From Nothophaeocryptopus gaeumannii (Eukaryota; Ascomycota; Dothideomycetes; Mycosphaerellales; Mycosphaerellaceae), in contig JASISA010000042.1 in NCBI GenBank assembly GCA_031771865.1, positions 1,791,501-1,855,500 on the forward strand: a stretch of 64,000 bases of DNA, read 5' to 3'. Below are positions 46,772-56,316 of the stretch, in pieces (position 1 is the first letter of the stretch; every line of letters begins with the position of its first letter). Position numbers and translations under genes: made by a program. The notes below the pieces were generated by a model. That model searched no databases. It was given only the letters and a program-made list of their open reading frames with translations, and had not been told where the DNA came from.

Positions 46772-48828
46772 TCAGTCCAGGGGACCATATCTTAGTTGAG
46801 GCACAAAGTCAGCATGTGTGAGACTCTTAATCTCGTCTGGAATCGGCGCCATGACCTCGCCACCCTCCATCAGGACCACCTGCTGTCCTCCGGCGAAGTG
46901 CGCTTCGTTAAGATTAGCAGGATACACTCTACTCGATCTTGAGGACAGGTCTTACCGATCTTGTGACAGTGCAGCATGCTCAAAGCTGGAAATGTAATCG
47001 TGTACCGAATAACGGTCCAGGCACCATGTTCTTCAGCCAAGCGTGCGCCGTCTCTCAGAGGCGGATCGATCATATTGAAATTCTCGGGTATCTCCTTGAT
47101 AGCAGTTGCGACATCAGGCCATGGGAAGAAACCTTGTCCTTGGCCAATGATGAACGTTTTGTGATTATGCTGTAGATTATCAGCAGAGATCGTTTCACAT
47201 CAAACCGCTGGGCTAACCTTGTGGAATGGATGAGCTCCGTATGCGGCGTTTACATAAATGATATCCACGACTGAGCCATTCCGCAGACCGGTGAATGAAG
47301 TTGGGCCCATGGATGCATTGTTCCAAAGGATTGGTGGCATCTGTAAATATCAGTCGGAAGCGCTTCGTCCGTATACCGAACCGAATTACTTACCTGCTGG
47401 CGAAAACCCTGATGGGGGGCACTTGCTAGAACCCACGTACTTGGATCAGTCTGATTCACAACAAAGCGGAGAGTGTGATCTGCTGTTGGAGGAGGAGATC
47501 TTGGAGGGAAAGCGGCAAGATCTTTCATCTCGTCCATCTTGCGTCCCTTACTCAAAACGTTCCCCGCCAGGTCAATGTGAGGCTTGCTATCGGGTACCGT
47601 CATCACACCATGCTCTCTGGCATCTTTCATCCCGGGATATCGAAGGATGCTGATGCCCTGGATCAATTGCTCTGGGACGATGGCAGAGGCTCGAATGGCA
47701 TAGTCCGCAGGCGGCCTATCCAGCTTTACCAGAACGCTGACGCGATCTCCCATGTTGATGTTGATGGCTTGGACTTTCGATGGCCGCACGAAGTCACCAT
47801 CAGCTGCAACGATCCACATGTCGTGCTCATCGATCGATATGAGCAGCTCGTGATGGGCGCCGGGATGTACAAAATTGAAGAACATGTAGCGATCCCCCTT
47901 CTCAGCTTGGAAGACTTCGAGGTCGCTGTCTGTAGGGTGGCATTCTCTCTGATTGGTAAATTGTGCTCCGATGCTGGGTGGAATACAACCGAGCGAGTCT
48001 CTTCGCCTTTCGGGATCATACTTGTCGAGAGTCTCGCGAGAGCGGCAGAATGTGCGGCCCTTGTCATTGAAGATGATGGATGCTGCGCATGAGGGTGTCA
48101 CTCCAGCGTCTCGAAACATGACCGTTAGAACTTCCATTCCTTCATAGTTCCAGTCAGAGACGAGCGCATGCTGTGGTCGTCGTTCTGCCGCCATCATGGC
48201 AGCAATCTCCGTTTCCTCTGACGAAATGAGTTTGTAAGGCCTCTCGCGCCATGGCGCTGGTCTGATCCACAGCGGTCCACGCTGGCCATCGGCGAAGGCT
48301 GGTCCAAAGTGGCCGTGGTAGAAGTAAATGCCAGTCTGGTTTTGCAGCTTCATCTCATACGTATACGAATTGCGCGGTTCCAATGGCCACTGGGTGACAC
48401 CCGGAACCTTCACAAGATCGTCAGAATTAGGCTCAACGTAGAGGGTTGGAAGCTCAGCTCACGCCATCATTCCAGTACTTGTCCGCCTGGAACACGCCGT
48501 GCCTAACGATGTCAGCGCCTTTCTCATCACTCTAGAAGCATGCACCAACCAATGCATTGTGGCTTCAATGAACATCTTGTTAGTGACCTTCACACGGAGA
48601 GTGTCGCCCTCATCTGCCTCGATCACCGGCCCTGGAGTTTGGCCATTGATGGTAAGGACACTTCTCGGATTGCCATCTGTTCAGTGTCAGCCGAAGAAGT
48701 TTGAGGGTTGAGAAACCATTCATACCCAACGCGAGCCAGCTCGCCTCCAGGGTGAGGTTGTACTCCCTCACCTGCCCTGCGACGCATCTGAGTGCAAGCA
48801 AGGCCGTTGTGAGCAATGTCTTCTTCAT
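46772..48828 (-). CDS. Secreted multicopper oxidase (ascomycete laccase-like)
   Basis: Seven exons: 48828-48726, 48676-48550, 48502-48463, 48407-47394, 47340-47218, 47169-46956 and 46902-46772, all in phase, 583 residues. A signal peptide (MKKTLLTTALLALRCVAG) starts the protein. Copper sites: HWHG at 76-79, YHGHF with His121/His123, HPFHKHNH at 465-472 and HCH at 536-538 with His542. The residue ten after the type 1 Cys (537) is Gln547, where laccases have Leu, Phe or Met. TINGQTPGPVIEADEGD and DGVPGVTQWPLEP are classic domain 1 motifs. The enzyme would oxidise phenols, pigment precursors or metals outside the cell. Two introns end in AAG. It lies upstream of NOS on the same strand. Confidence 0.92.
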
Positions 48829-49278
48829 GGTCGATCAGAATGTAATACTGTCTGCTTCGACAGTAGTAAAAGGTCATGGAGATATAGCAGCGCTGAAGGT
48901 ATTTGCCGTTTCCCATGGCCGTGTCGGTCGCGTTTGACTCCCTGTTTTCTGAGTTTCCTTCCCACTAGTTCTATGGTGCTCGAGCGCTGTCAGTCCCTGC
49001 TACCCGTATAAGTCTACCCTTGACTTATTAGTCTGCAACTACTTACTGTACCCGCCTCAGCTACAGGGGTTCTCAAAATCCGACGACGTCCGCGGTTCGA
49101 CCAACTTTTGGTGAGAGCTCCCTCTAATAGCACTCCATCGGCGAGATGTAGGCACTAATCGATTCGCCTCGTCGAGCTGAAGAATATTGGTCATATGCAG
49201 TACTCTTCAAAATTGCGTGTTCAAAGCGTGCGGCGACCCGGACATAGGCGATTTCACGCCAAGCTTCCTCGGGATGTC
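48829..49278. other. Promoter region of the oxidase and transposon flank
   Basis: 450 bases upstream of the multicopper oxidase up to the transposon left end at 49279. No gene seen. Confidence 0.5.
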
Positions 49279-49316
49279 GGCAGAGCCCTGTTCATGACTA
49301 AGGGTCATATCAACTT
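49279..49316 (+). repeat. Transposon left terminal inverted repeat (38 bp)
   Basis: Exact inverted match to 54063-54100. The outermost bases are GGCAGAGCCC. Confidence 0.92.
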
Positions 49317-49647
49317 CATAGTGTCACGTTACTTTGACCTCAAATCTACCAACCTCAGTTACACTAATATGGCCCTTTCTCATCTATACAGGCGTCGCTA
49401 TCGCCTAAAACACTCGCAGCACACTCGCAGACGGCCTGCGCGGCTTGCTGTTGTTATGAAGCAGTCATAGCTGGACAATAGCAGGCTGCGTAGGCCGTAT
49501 TGCTATTTTGAACTGATGCTATTGTAAGTACTACTATTGTCCTTTTCACTCGCAGCACTCGTATATCTACTCTTTCTTTTCCTTTGCTTACTATCTTAGC
49601 TACATCAACATTCTCCCCGTCAAAACTACAAGAATACTACTGCCGCG

Positions 49648-50298
49648 ATGTCTCAATTCCGCCAACCAACCACTACTACCACCACCGACTTCTGGCATGT
49701 CGAAGACTATCAATGGAACGAGTGGGTAGCCAGCAGCGAGTCTACCAATAGCAAGGAGCGCAAGTCAGCTTTGAACAATTTGCGGAAGTTTGATACGGCT
49801 GGCCGTATCACGGAGACTAATGAAGGTGAGTTAATTGACTCGTAGCTATTTGAATCTACTCGCAGACACACTCGTAGGCAAAGCCGCTCTATCCCCTTGC
49901 CCGTGGTGCGAGTGCAAGAAGAATCCGCAGCCCTGTATGGTGTTCAAAGACCGTGGAGATCTTGCGTGTGCCTATTGCAAGCGGCATGGAAGTCTGGCTG
50001 CCTTGCCAATGAAGCCAAGGCTGAAGATGAAGACGAAGATGAAGATGAAGATGAGGAGATGGAGGATGTCGACGAAGGTGGTGTGCTTGTCGAGCCTGCG
50101 AGTGCTGTGAGTGCTGCGAGTGGAGAGACTGCTGGTCTGCGTGCTGAGAACGAGAGCCTCAAGACTAAGGTTACTGATTTGGAGGCTCGTTTGGTTGCCA
50201 TTGAGGCTAAAGTGTCTAGTCTTGACACTGAGATGGAGGCTGCTCGTCGTGCTGGCTTTGTGGGCTTTCGTCTCGGCGCCTTTGAGAGTAGCTTGTAG
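49648..50298 (+). pseudogene. Transposon accessory ORF: zinc-motif and coiled-coil protein
   Basis: Exon one 49648-49828 (MSQFRQPTTTTTTDFWHVED) is followed by a GTGAGT donor and an intron that ends before 49880 and itself contains three ACTCG(C/T)A motifs. The next exon begins KAALSPCPWCECKKNPQPCM and has Cys pairs (CPWC, CAYC) like a zinc-binding module. A one-base shift near 49990 is then needed to continue GCLANEAKAEDEDED, an acidic run, and a coiled coil (LRAENESLKTKVTDLEARL) to 50298. Function in the element is unknown; DNA binding or partner of the transposase is a guess. Confidence 0.55.
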
Positions 50299-50411
50299 AC
50301 AAGACTACCGGCAAACCTTGGTACTAGATAGCAGTGTCAAATACGAGTGCTGCGAGTGCCTGAACCTGAACTCCATTCCTACATACGAGATATATCTACC
50401 AACTAAAGAAA

Positions 50412-52127
50412 TTAATTACCCTTCATCGACCTTGTCTTCCGCGTTGACGGCTCCACAACCAGCTTCTTCCTTGGCTTCTTGATATGCGTCTGGGCTGGTT
50501 CAGCAAGTGTTGGAGGTGCTGGTTCAGCTACAGTTGTTGGAGGTGTTGGTTCAGCAACAGGCACTGATTCTACCTGCTCCAGCGGAGCAGCGACTTGCTG
50601 CTGTATAGCCTCCTCAACAAACAACGACACCTCTGTCTGCTCAATAATAGTATCCAGCCTCTCCGAAAAAGTATCGCGAGTTGGTTCTACGACCTCATAA
50701 TCTTCTTCAACAATAGGAGCCTTGGGTTCCTTCTTGACGAACCATTCACTCGGCGAGTCAAAGCTAAAACTACTGCTTGATTGATCGCTAGCCTCGCTGG
50801 TTAGATCAATGATCTCTGCACCAGCCGGAATGCGATAAGGACGTACCGATAGACCAGCGTTGCCTTTAGTAGGTGATGGAGGCGACAATTCACTGCTGGC
50901 CTGGCGTTTGTGTCCACTCGCAACAGTACTCGTAGCAGCACTCGCAGCAGTACTGTAGCAGCACTCGCAGCAGCCTCGCGAGCCGCGTATGCCAACGTTG
51001 AAGAAGTCAACTGCGCACGGCGAAAGACTGCGGCCCGCGGCGAATTGTGTAGCGGGTCACTCGTATCCGCATTGGTAGTACTCGTAGTAGATTTGGCTGG
51101 ACTCGTAGTACTGTCGTCCTGATCCGCTATTCCGCGTTGGCCGACTGGTTTCGTATTCCAGCGTCTGACCCGATTGACGAGAATTACTACCTTGATATGG
51201 ACTGTCGCATTCAATGCTGACCATGGACTGCGATGAAATGGCAATAGCATCTCTTCGAGGTCATCCGATAGTAGATTGGTGTCTGCTGGGCGGATTGGTT
51301 CGTTGGTATCCTCATCAAAAGATACATCAAGGAAGGAGTCTTGATGCGGGTGTATTAACCATTGCTGTAAAGTTAGTCCAGCAGCCGGAACAATAACAGT
51401 AGAATAGAGCCAGTTCCTACGCATGTCTTCGTTGCGGCTCGGCAGCATATCAACCATATGTTGATAAGTATCAAAGAAGCCGTCCAGTCGCCATCTTTGT
51501 ATAAGCTCCGGTTCATCGTAGTGCCAAACATCCGGAGTTGACAACGCTGAAGCCTTTGCTTCTTGTTCTTCGGCGTACGAATATTGACAAGCACTGTAAA
51601 AGCCTCGCACCGAAAGTGAATCTCTCGGCGTTGGGCTTTACCCTTGCCCTTGCCCTTGGATGAAGAGGTAGATAGTGGTGCACTCGCACTCGCACTCGTA
51701 GGAGCTGGCGATGCAGCTGGACGAGAGATCTTGCGGTTGGTAGAAGCCTTAGGACTGAGGGGATCGATACCAGCGTTGCCATATTGCGGCTGTGTGACTT
51801 CTTATTCTGCTGAAGAACGGTGTTACCACGGTTCGAAGAGGTAGTGAAACCTTGAAAGCCAGTATATGTACTAGAGGCTCCAGCTCCAATAAGCGCACTC
51901 GCAGCACTCGTAGAGGCTCCAGAAGCTGCTCCAGTAGGCGCACTCGCAGCACTCGTAGCTGCTGGCCGTGCTGCTAGTAGTGGAGAGGATATGAGAGGCC
52001 CGTCATCTTCTCGGTAATGAGGATTGTGCACAAGGCAATAGGGGCATCGGAAAACGTTGCCAAGATCACAGTGATATATCACTTGCTTCTTGGACTGCGC
52101 ACAGAACTTAGTCCACTCAAGATCCAT
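50412..52127 (-). pseudogene. Transposon accessory ORF of unknown function
   Basis: Successive minus-strand frames appear to belong to one gene: start MDLEWTKFCAQSKKQVIYHC with a Cys pair (FRCPYCL) at 52127, an Ala/Ser/Thr-rich region whose codons are built on repeated ACTCGCAGC units, a conserved-looking middle (DVWHYDEPELIQRWRLDGFF, LPSRNEDMRRNWLYSTVIVP) and an acidic/basic tail ending RKTRSMKGN at 50412. Frame changes near 51600 and 50880 may be introns or lesions. It overlaps the transposase end at 52079-52127. No family recognised. Confidence 0.45.
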
Positions 52128-53939
52128 TGTTGAAGAAGGAGGTAACGCTGAATACCCTTAAAGTGGCTGACCAGCAGCCTCAAATACTGCTCTGGTTCGG
52201 TCACTGGCTGCCTCTGTGTACTAGCAGCAGGCGTTTCAAACTCCGGCAGATCTCCGCCATTGTTGACATACTCATGCGCTGCAGTGCGGAGGTGATGGTA
52301 TGCATGAACATGCAGCTTTTGCGGCCCAGGCAATGCTGATTCCTCACCACCATGAAACATGATTGATAGCCGCTAGTATGAAGCATATCATTACACCACT
52401 CGAGAGATATTGGAGGTAGATATGCGAGCAAATCTGCGAATAGAATCAGCTGGAGTGAACTACTAAGTTCCAGCTTACAGCATCCCCTGCGAGCCTGCGA
52501 GTGCCGCTGCGAGTGACATGGGCAGCTACGAGTGCCGCTGCGAGTAACATGGGCAGCTACGAGTGCCTAGCTACGAGTGGCTCCGGCAGTTACGAGTGTG
52601 CACACCGCTACTTACCAAACTCTGCAATCTTGTCAACCCATTGCTGTAAAACCGGATCTTCAGTATCCAGTAAATGCCCGTAGAAGTCACCGCCGTGAAG
52701 CTCCGGATAGTCGTAGAGATTGTTGGGCTCTCCAGCTACATGCTTAGCAACTGTCTGTTCGTTGTGCTTACGGATTGTATGAGTATTCCAGCAGTGTACA
52801 AACTCTCCAGTTGTATACCTCATTACGGGGGATGTAGATTGCGAGCCAGGCAATACGATCTGCTTTAAGAGCTGCGTTATAATGCCCTTCCTCTCGGAGT
52901 TGATTGAAATAGTCTCTCCAGCGGTTGAATACTGACTTTGCTGCCTCGCCCTACCAGTGCTCAATAGTCTGATTTCCTTTGCTTGTTGTATACCAGAAGG
53001 CATCGCTGAAAGTGATATGTTCGCTAGCAAGGTGCTCACGTAGGAGAAGATGTGCGTCCGCAAGTATTGGAGTTTCAACGCCCTGATCAGATCGTATGAT
53101 ATTAGGCATACGGCCGGCCTTGTAGATCGTGATGATGTACTGTGCAAAAACCGAGAACTTGGTCTTAGCTAGCGGCCCAACAAAGTACCAGATAATCTTC
53201 CTTGAAAAGACGTCGATACAGGCGTAGATCGAGCATCCATAATCAGCCAGCTTACAAAAAGCATCAATAGAGTATACATCATCAGCTCCTCGAGCTTGAG
53301 GCCTTACGCTACGAGGTTTACTGCGTTTACCAGGTCGACGGCTCTCAAAAGCTGCTGGCACCTTGGCACGGGCAATACGGAAGATGCGGTCTCTACGAGT
53401 GATCAGCGAGTGCAGCCTACGAGTGCGAGTGCCTGAGTGAATGAATACAAAGGCGTACCTGCCAATGAAGTGCCATTTCTCACGAATAGTTTGGGCCAAC
53501 TTGCGATATCCAAAGTCCTGTGCAGCACCATGCCCAAGCACATGGTCCAATGCCTCGCTAATAGCGGCATCCACCTCTTCAGAAGATTCTGCTGGATACC
53601 TCTTATATAGGCCTATATCACGCCTCAACCGCTGATATTGTATGAGGGAGATATTGTAGCCATCTGCCTGTAGATACTGAACTTCCTCTCATCTTTGTAC
53701 GAGTACAGCCAGAAACGCTCAATAATACGGGCTCTGAGGGCATTGTCTACCTGTAGAGGAGCCTGTCGAATACGAGCACCCCACTGCTTCAGCCTCCTCT
53801 TCAGAGTCTTGACAGATATATCAATATCGTAGTAGGTTCGTAGATTATCGCATATCGCAGTGTATTCGCGTCGGTCAAAGAAGATCCAGTGCTCAATCTG
53901 GGCTCGCACGGGCTCGAGGTCAACGGTATGAGGCGCCAT
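52079..53939 (-). pseudogene. Integrase-type DDE transposase, degenerate
   Basis: Starts at ATG 53939 (MAPHTVDLEPVRAQIEHWIF) with a helix-turn-helix-like segment DISVKTLKRRLKQWGARI. A one-base shift near 53660-53690 leads into GYNISLIQYQRLRRDIGLYK and the integrase core. The acidic triad is visible: Asp in DVYSIDAFCKLADYG, Asp in NIIRSDQGVE and Glu in NQTIEHW. A TAG right after IEHW (52951-52953) interrupts a frame that continues VFNRWRDYFNQLREEGHY. C-terminal pieces follow (FVHCWNTHTIRKHNEQ, LLAYLPPISLEWCN), with an intron near 52440-52610. The enzyme would cut and join the element ends. As read it is inactive unless the stop and frameshift are sequence errors. Confidence 0.75.
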
Positions 53940-54024
53940 ATGCACTTGCGAGTGCAGGTACGAGTGTAGGCACGAGTGTAGGGCAATATAACGAGTGTAG
54001 ATAAGAGTGTGGAAGCCGAGGCGA

Positions 54025-54100
54025 AAGTTGATATGACCCTTAGTCATGAACAGGGCTCTGCTAAGTTGATATGACCCTTAGTCATGAACAGGGCTCTGCC
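54025..54100 (-). repeat. Transposon right end: inverted repeat present twice in tandem
   Basis: Two nearly identical copies, 54025-54061 (37 bp) and 54063-54100 (38 bp), each the reverse complement of 49279-49316. Copy spacing is 38 bases. Confidence 0.9.
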
Positions 54101-54993
54101 CTAAGGCTAAGTTAAGGTAACGTGCCTATCGTTTTCCACAGGCGCGAAACACTTCGAGATCTGCATTCTGTTTTTGCTTCAAACACATCGGAGTCCTTCG
54201 GTGCGCACGAGAGAGCAACAGATGATTTCGTATATGCAGAGGTCGAATTCATTGGGTTTTCAGCTGGCTGAAAATGCGACAGCTCGTCGGCCTGTCTTCC
54301 GATTTGCTCGAATTCGTCCCGTCACCTGTACAAGCTTGGGAGTACTGGTCACAACCCAGTCCGCATCTTCAATTTGCCCCTTTCCACGAGCCAAGCTTTC
54401 AATACGGACCAAAGACCTCTTAAGATCCCCTGGCGATGCAGCGATACTAGATCGAAATTCCTCTATACTCCAGCCTGGCTTATCTACGAGGTGACAACCA
54501 AAAGTGGATGCATTGGAGTACCGCAGACGTAGATGGTAGAAAAGTATCAGTCTTGTTGCTTGAGCAAAGGTTGGTGGAAGAGTGAAGGCGAGAGCGAAAG
54601 AGCGAAGTGCGTGCACTGACTATCCTCCAGCCTGAGGCCAACAAATGCCGAGTGATGCCTCGACAGGAGCCTGCGACATACTGTGCCTCAGCAGCAAGGA
54701 GTAACCTCGTTGCGCCCTACCTCCATACCGATTCAGTAGACGAGAGCGAGATGCCGGCTGGACCGAGATTCACGATAGCAACCCGCAGAACCGAATTGCC
54801 TTTGCACATGCGACGCAAAAGCAGCGAACACTGGGCCTAATTTTACCTCCGTCCTAGTTTCACAACTTCGCCAGTTCCGCATCGTTCCGGCTGAGGTTTC
54901 GTCGAGGATTGAAATTCTATAAGTTAGCATACAACGCATTAGCTCGTATACGCACTACACTATCCACTACAACCTCACCGAAACCTACAAAAC
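54101..54993. other. Gene-poor interval right of the transposon
   Basis: A minus-strand frame at 54260-54616 (DKPGWSIEEFRSSIAASPGD) looks protein-like but lacks an ATG and a known domain. The last part should hold the promoter of the small secreted protein. Confidence 0.4.
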
Positions 54994-55167
54994 ATGAAGT
55001 TCATCCCAATCCTCCTCCTCGCTATCGTCCCCTACGTCCTCGCTACGTGCCTTCCATCAGGCAATACCAATTGGGAACATTGCCAGAACTACTGCGAAAC
55101 CAGTCAGGATGTGGCGGAAGATCAAAGGGACTCATGTAAACAAAATTCTTGCAACACCTGCAGGTAA
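54994..55167 (+). CDS. Small secreted six-cysteine protein
   Basis: 57 codons as read. Signal peptide MKFIPILLLAIVPYVLA with likely cleavage after residue 17 (ALA-type VLA), then a short mature peptide with six cysteines: ATC, EHC, NYC, DSC, NSC and NTC, an even number that can pair. The frame ends in a TAA that lies inside a strong splice donor (CTGCAG/GTAAGTT); if an intron 55164-55241 (GTAAGT, CTAAT branch, CTTAG) is removed, translation continues SSIMLSRG to a stop at 55269. The cysteines are identical in both models. Size, signal and cysteines fit fungal effector or antimicrobial peptides; no homologue recognised. Confidence 0.6.
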   Translation: MKFIPILLLAIVPYVLATCLPSGNTNWEHCQNYCETSQDVAEDQRDSCKQNSCNTCR

Positions 55168-55523
55168 GTTAATACGATGAGGTTTGTAGCTAGGGTAACG
55201 GGGGTTGATGCTAATGTTAATGAAGTTTTTAATCGACTTAGGTCGAGCATAATGTTAAGTCGAGGATGATTCTTGGCGACGAAAGCAATGGAGGAGGAAG
55301 ATCAGAGGATGGCTAGAAGATGATCGGCTCATCGTGGAGCAATTCTCGGGTAGCGGTAGAGGGATAAAGGCTCAAGAGCCGTTTACAGCGTGGCTAAAGA
55401 ACAGTCCGTTACGCCTGTACTGTCGTGTTACCGAAAACTACCGAGAACTCTTCATCTACACGCTTTCGTACCTCCCAGTTCCTAAGCATCTAGACCACCA
55501 GAACCTCCACAGCACTGACGGAA

Positions 55524-56207
55524 TTTGACGGAAATGAAGCACAACCAGGGCATTTGGAGCCCTATAGTACTGGCTGTTATTTGGGTGAGAGGGGTTGCGT
55601 CTCGACTGGTAAGACCTACAAGAACTGGTAAGAGAACAGCTTTTGACGTCAGTTTATAGAACTTCTTGACGATGTCGGCTGGCAACTCGAACCTTGGGCG
55701 ACATTGAATGATGCCACCGGCTTCCACATTGGCGAAGGTCGTTGGCTTCGAGATCGCCGCTTTGCAGACGATTGCATTCGACACGTGTACAACGGTGGCA
55801 AAGACGAACACTTTACTGACTACATGGCTGAATCTGTATATGGCCGGTATCTGGTCGATGGTGACCAAGACTCCCTGACGACTCAGTTATCGGCTATGAT
55901 CGACCTGTGCAATCAATGGGACGACTCGTTCGACACCGACAAAGGACTGTACTGGCGAGAGCCGCTGGCTGATGCAACGGAATACACGATCTCTAAGATT
56001 GATGCTTCCGGTGGGCAAGATGGGTTTACTGGTGGCTACGCCTTTAGACCGTCGATCAACTCTTACATGTGGGCTGATGGGGATGAAGTTATTCCGAATG
56101 TCATCACGAACGTCGAGTGGGACACTCTTGGTACGACGATGTTGAACTTGACTTGGACGCAGACTGCTGGAAAGAGGACGAGGCTGGTTGAGTTCAAGGC
56201 GTTCTAG
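55524..56207 (+). pseudogene. Six-hairpin glycosidase relic with internal deletion
   Basis: From about 55670 one frame reads ELLDDVGWQLEPWATLNDAT, then LRDRRFADDCIRHVYNGGKD, YMAESVYGRYLVDGDQDSLT, LCNQWDDSFDTDKGLYWREP and GGYAFRPSINSYMWADGDEV. This is the alpha/alpha six-hairpin barrel pattern of a fungal glycoside hydrolase family (rhamnosidase-like group). It then jumps directly to the C-terminal end NVEWDTLGTTMLNLTWTQTA and stops at 56207, so a large part of the barrel is deleted. Two stops lie in the upstream part (about 55616-55660). Non-functional remnant. Confidence 0.65.
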
Positions 56208-56316
56208 AACAGATATCTTTTGACTCTTAAACGCCTCGCTAATTTGGTGTCGCTTCGTACTAGCATAATCATAACCTGCATTCCAAACATCAGACTTTAC
56301 TTCAACCGCCTCAGTA

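Larger units (their letters stand above)
49279..54100. mobile_element. 4.8-kb DNA transposon with terminal inverted repeats and an integrase-type transposase
   Basis: A 38-bp sequence beginning GGCAGAGCCCTGTTCATGAC at 49279-49316 recurs as its exact reverse complement at 54063-54100, and 37 bp of it once more at 54025-54061, so the right end carries two copies in tandem. Between the ends lie a DDE integrase-type transposase and two accessory ORFs. No clear target duplication was seen at either outer edge. The transposase resembles cut-and-paste elements whose enzyme derives from retroviral-type integrases (Ginger-like). The element is degenerate in coding sequence but its ends are preserved. 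Confidence 0.85.

Noticed and set aside
49944..50228. Serine-rich minus-strand frame (polySer)
   Set aside because: It is the antisense of the acidic GAN/GAT repeat in the zinc/coiled-coil ORF.
49279..54100. Target-site duplication of the transposon
   Set aside because: The bases outside the two ends (left ...ATGTC, right CTAAG...) do not match in any short direct repeat I could see.
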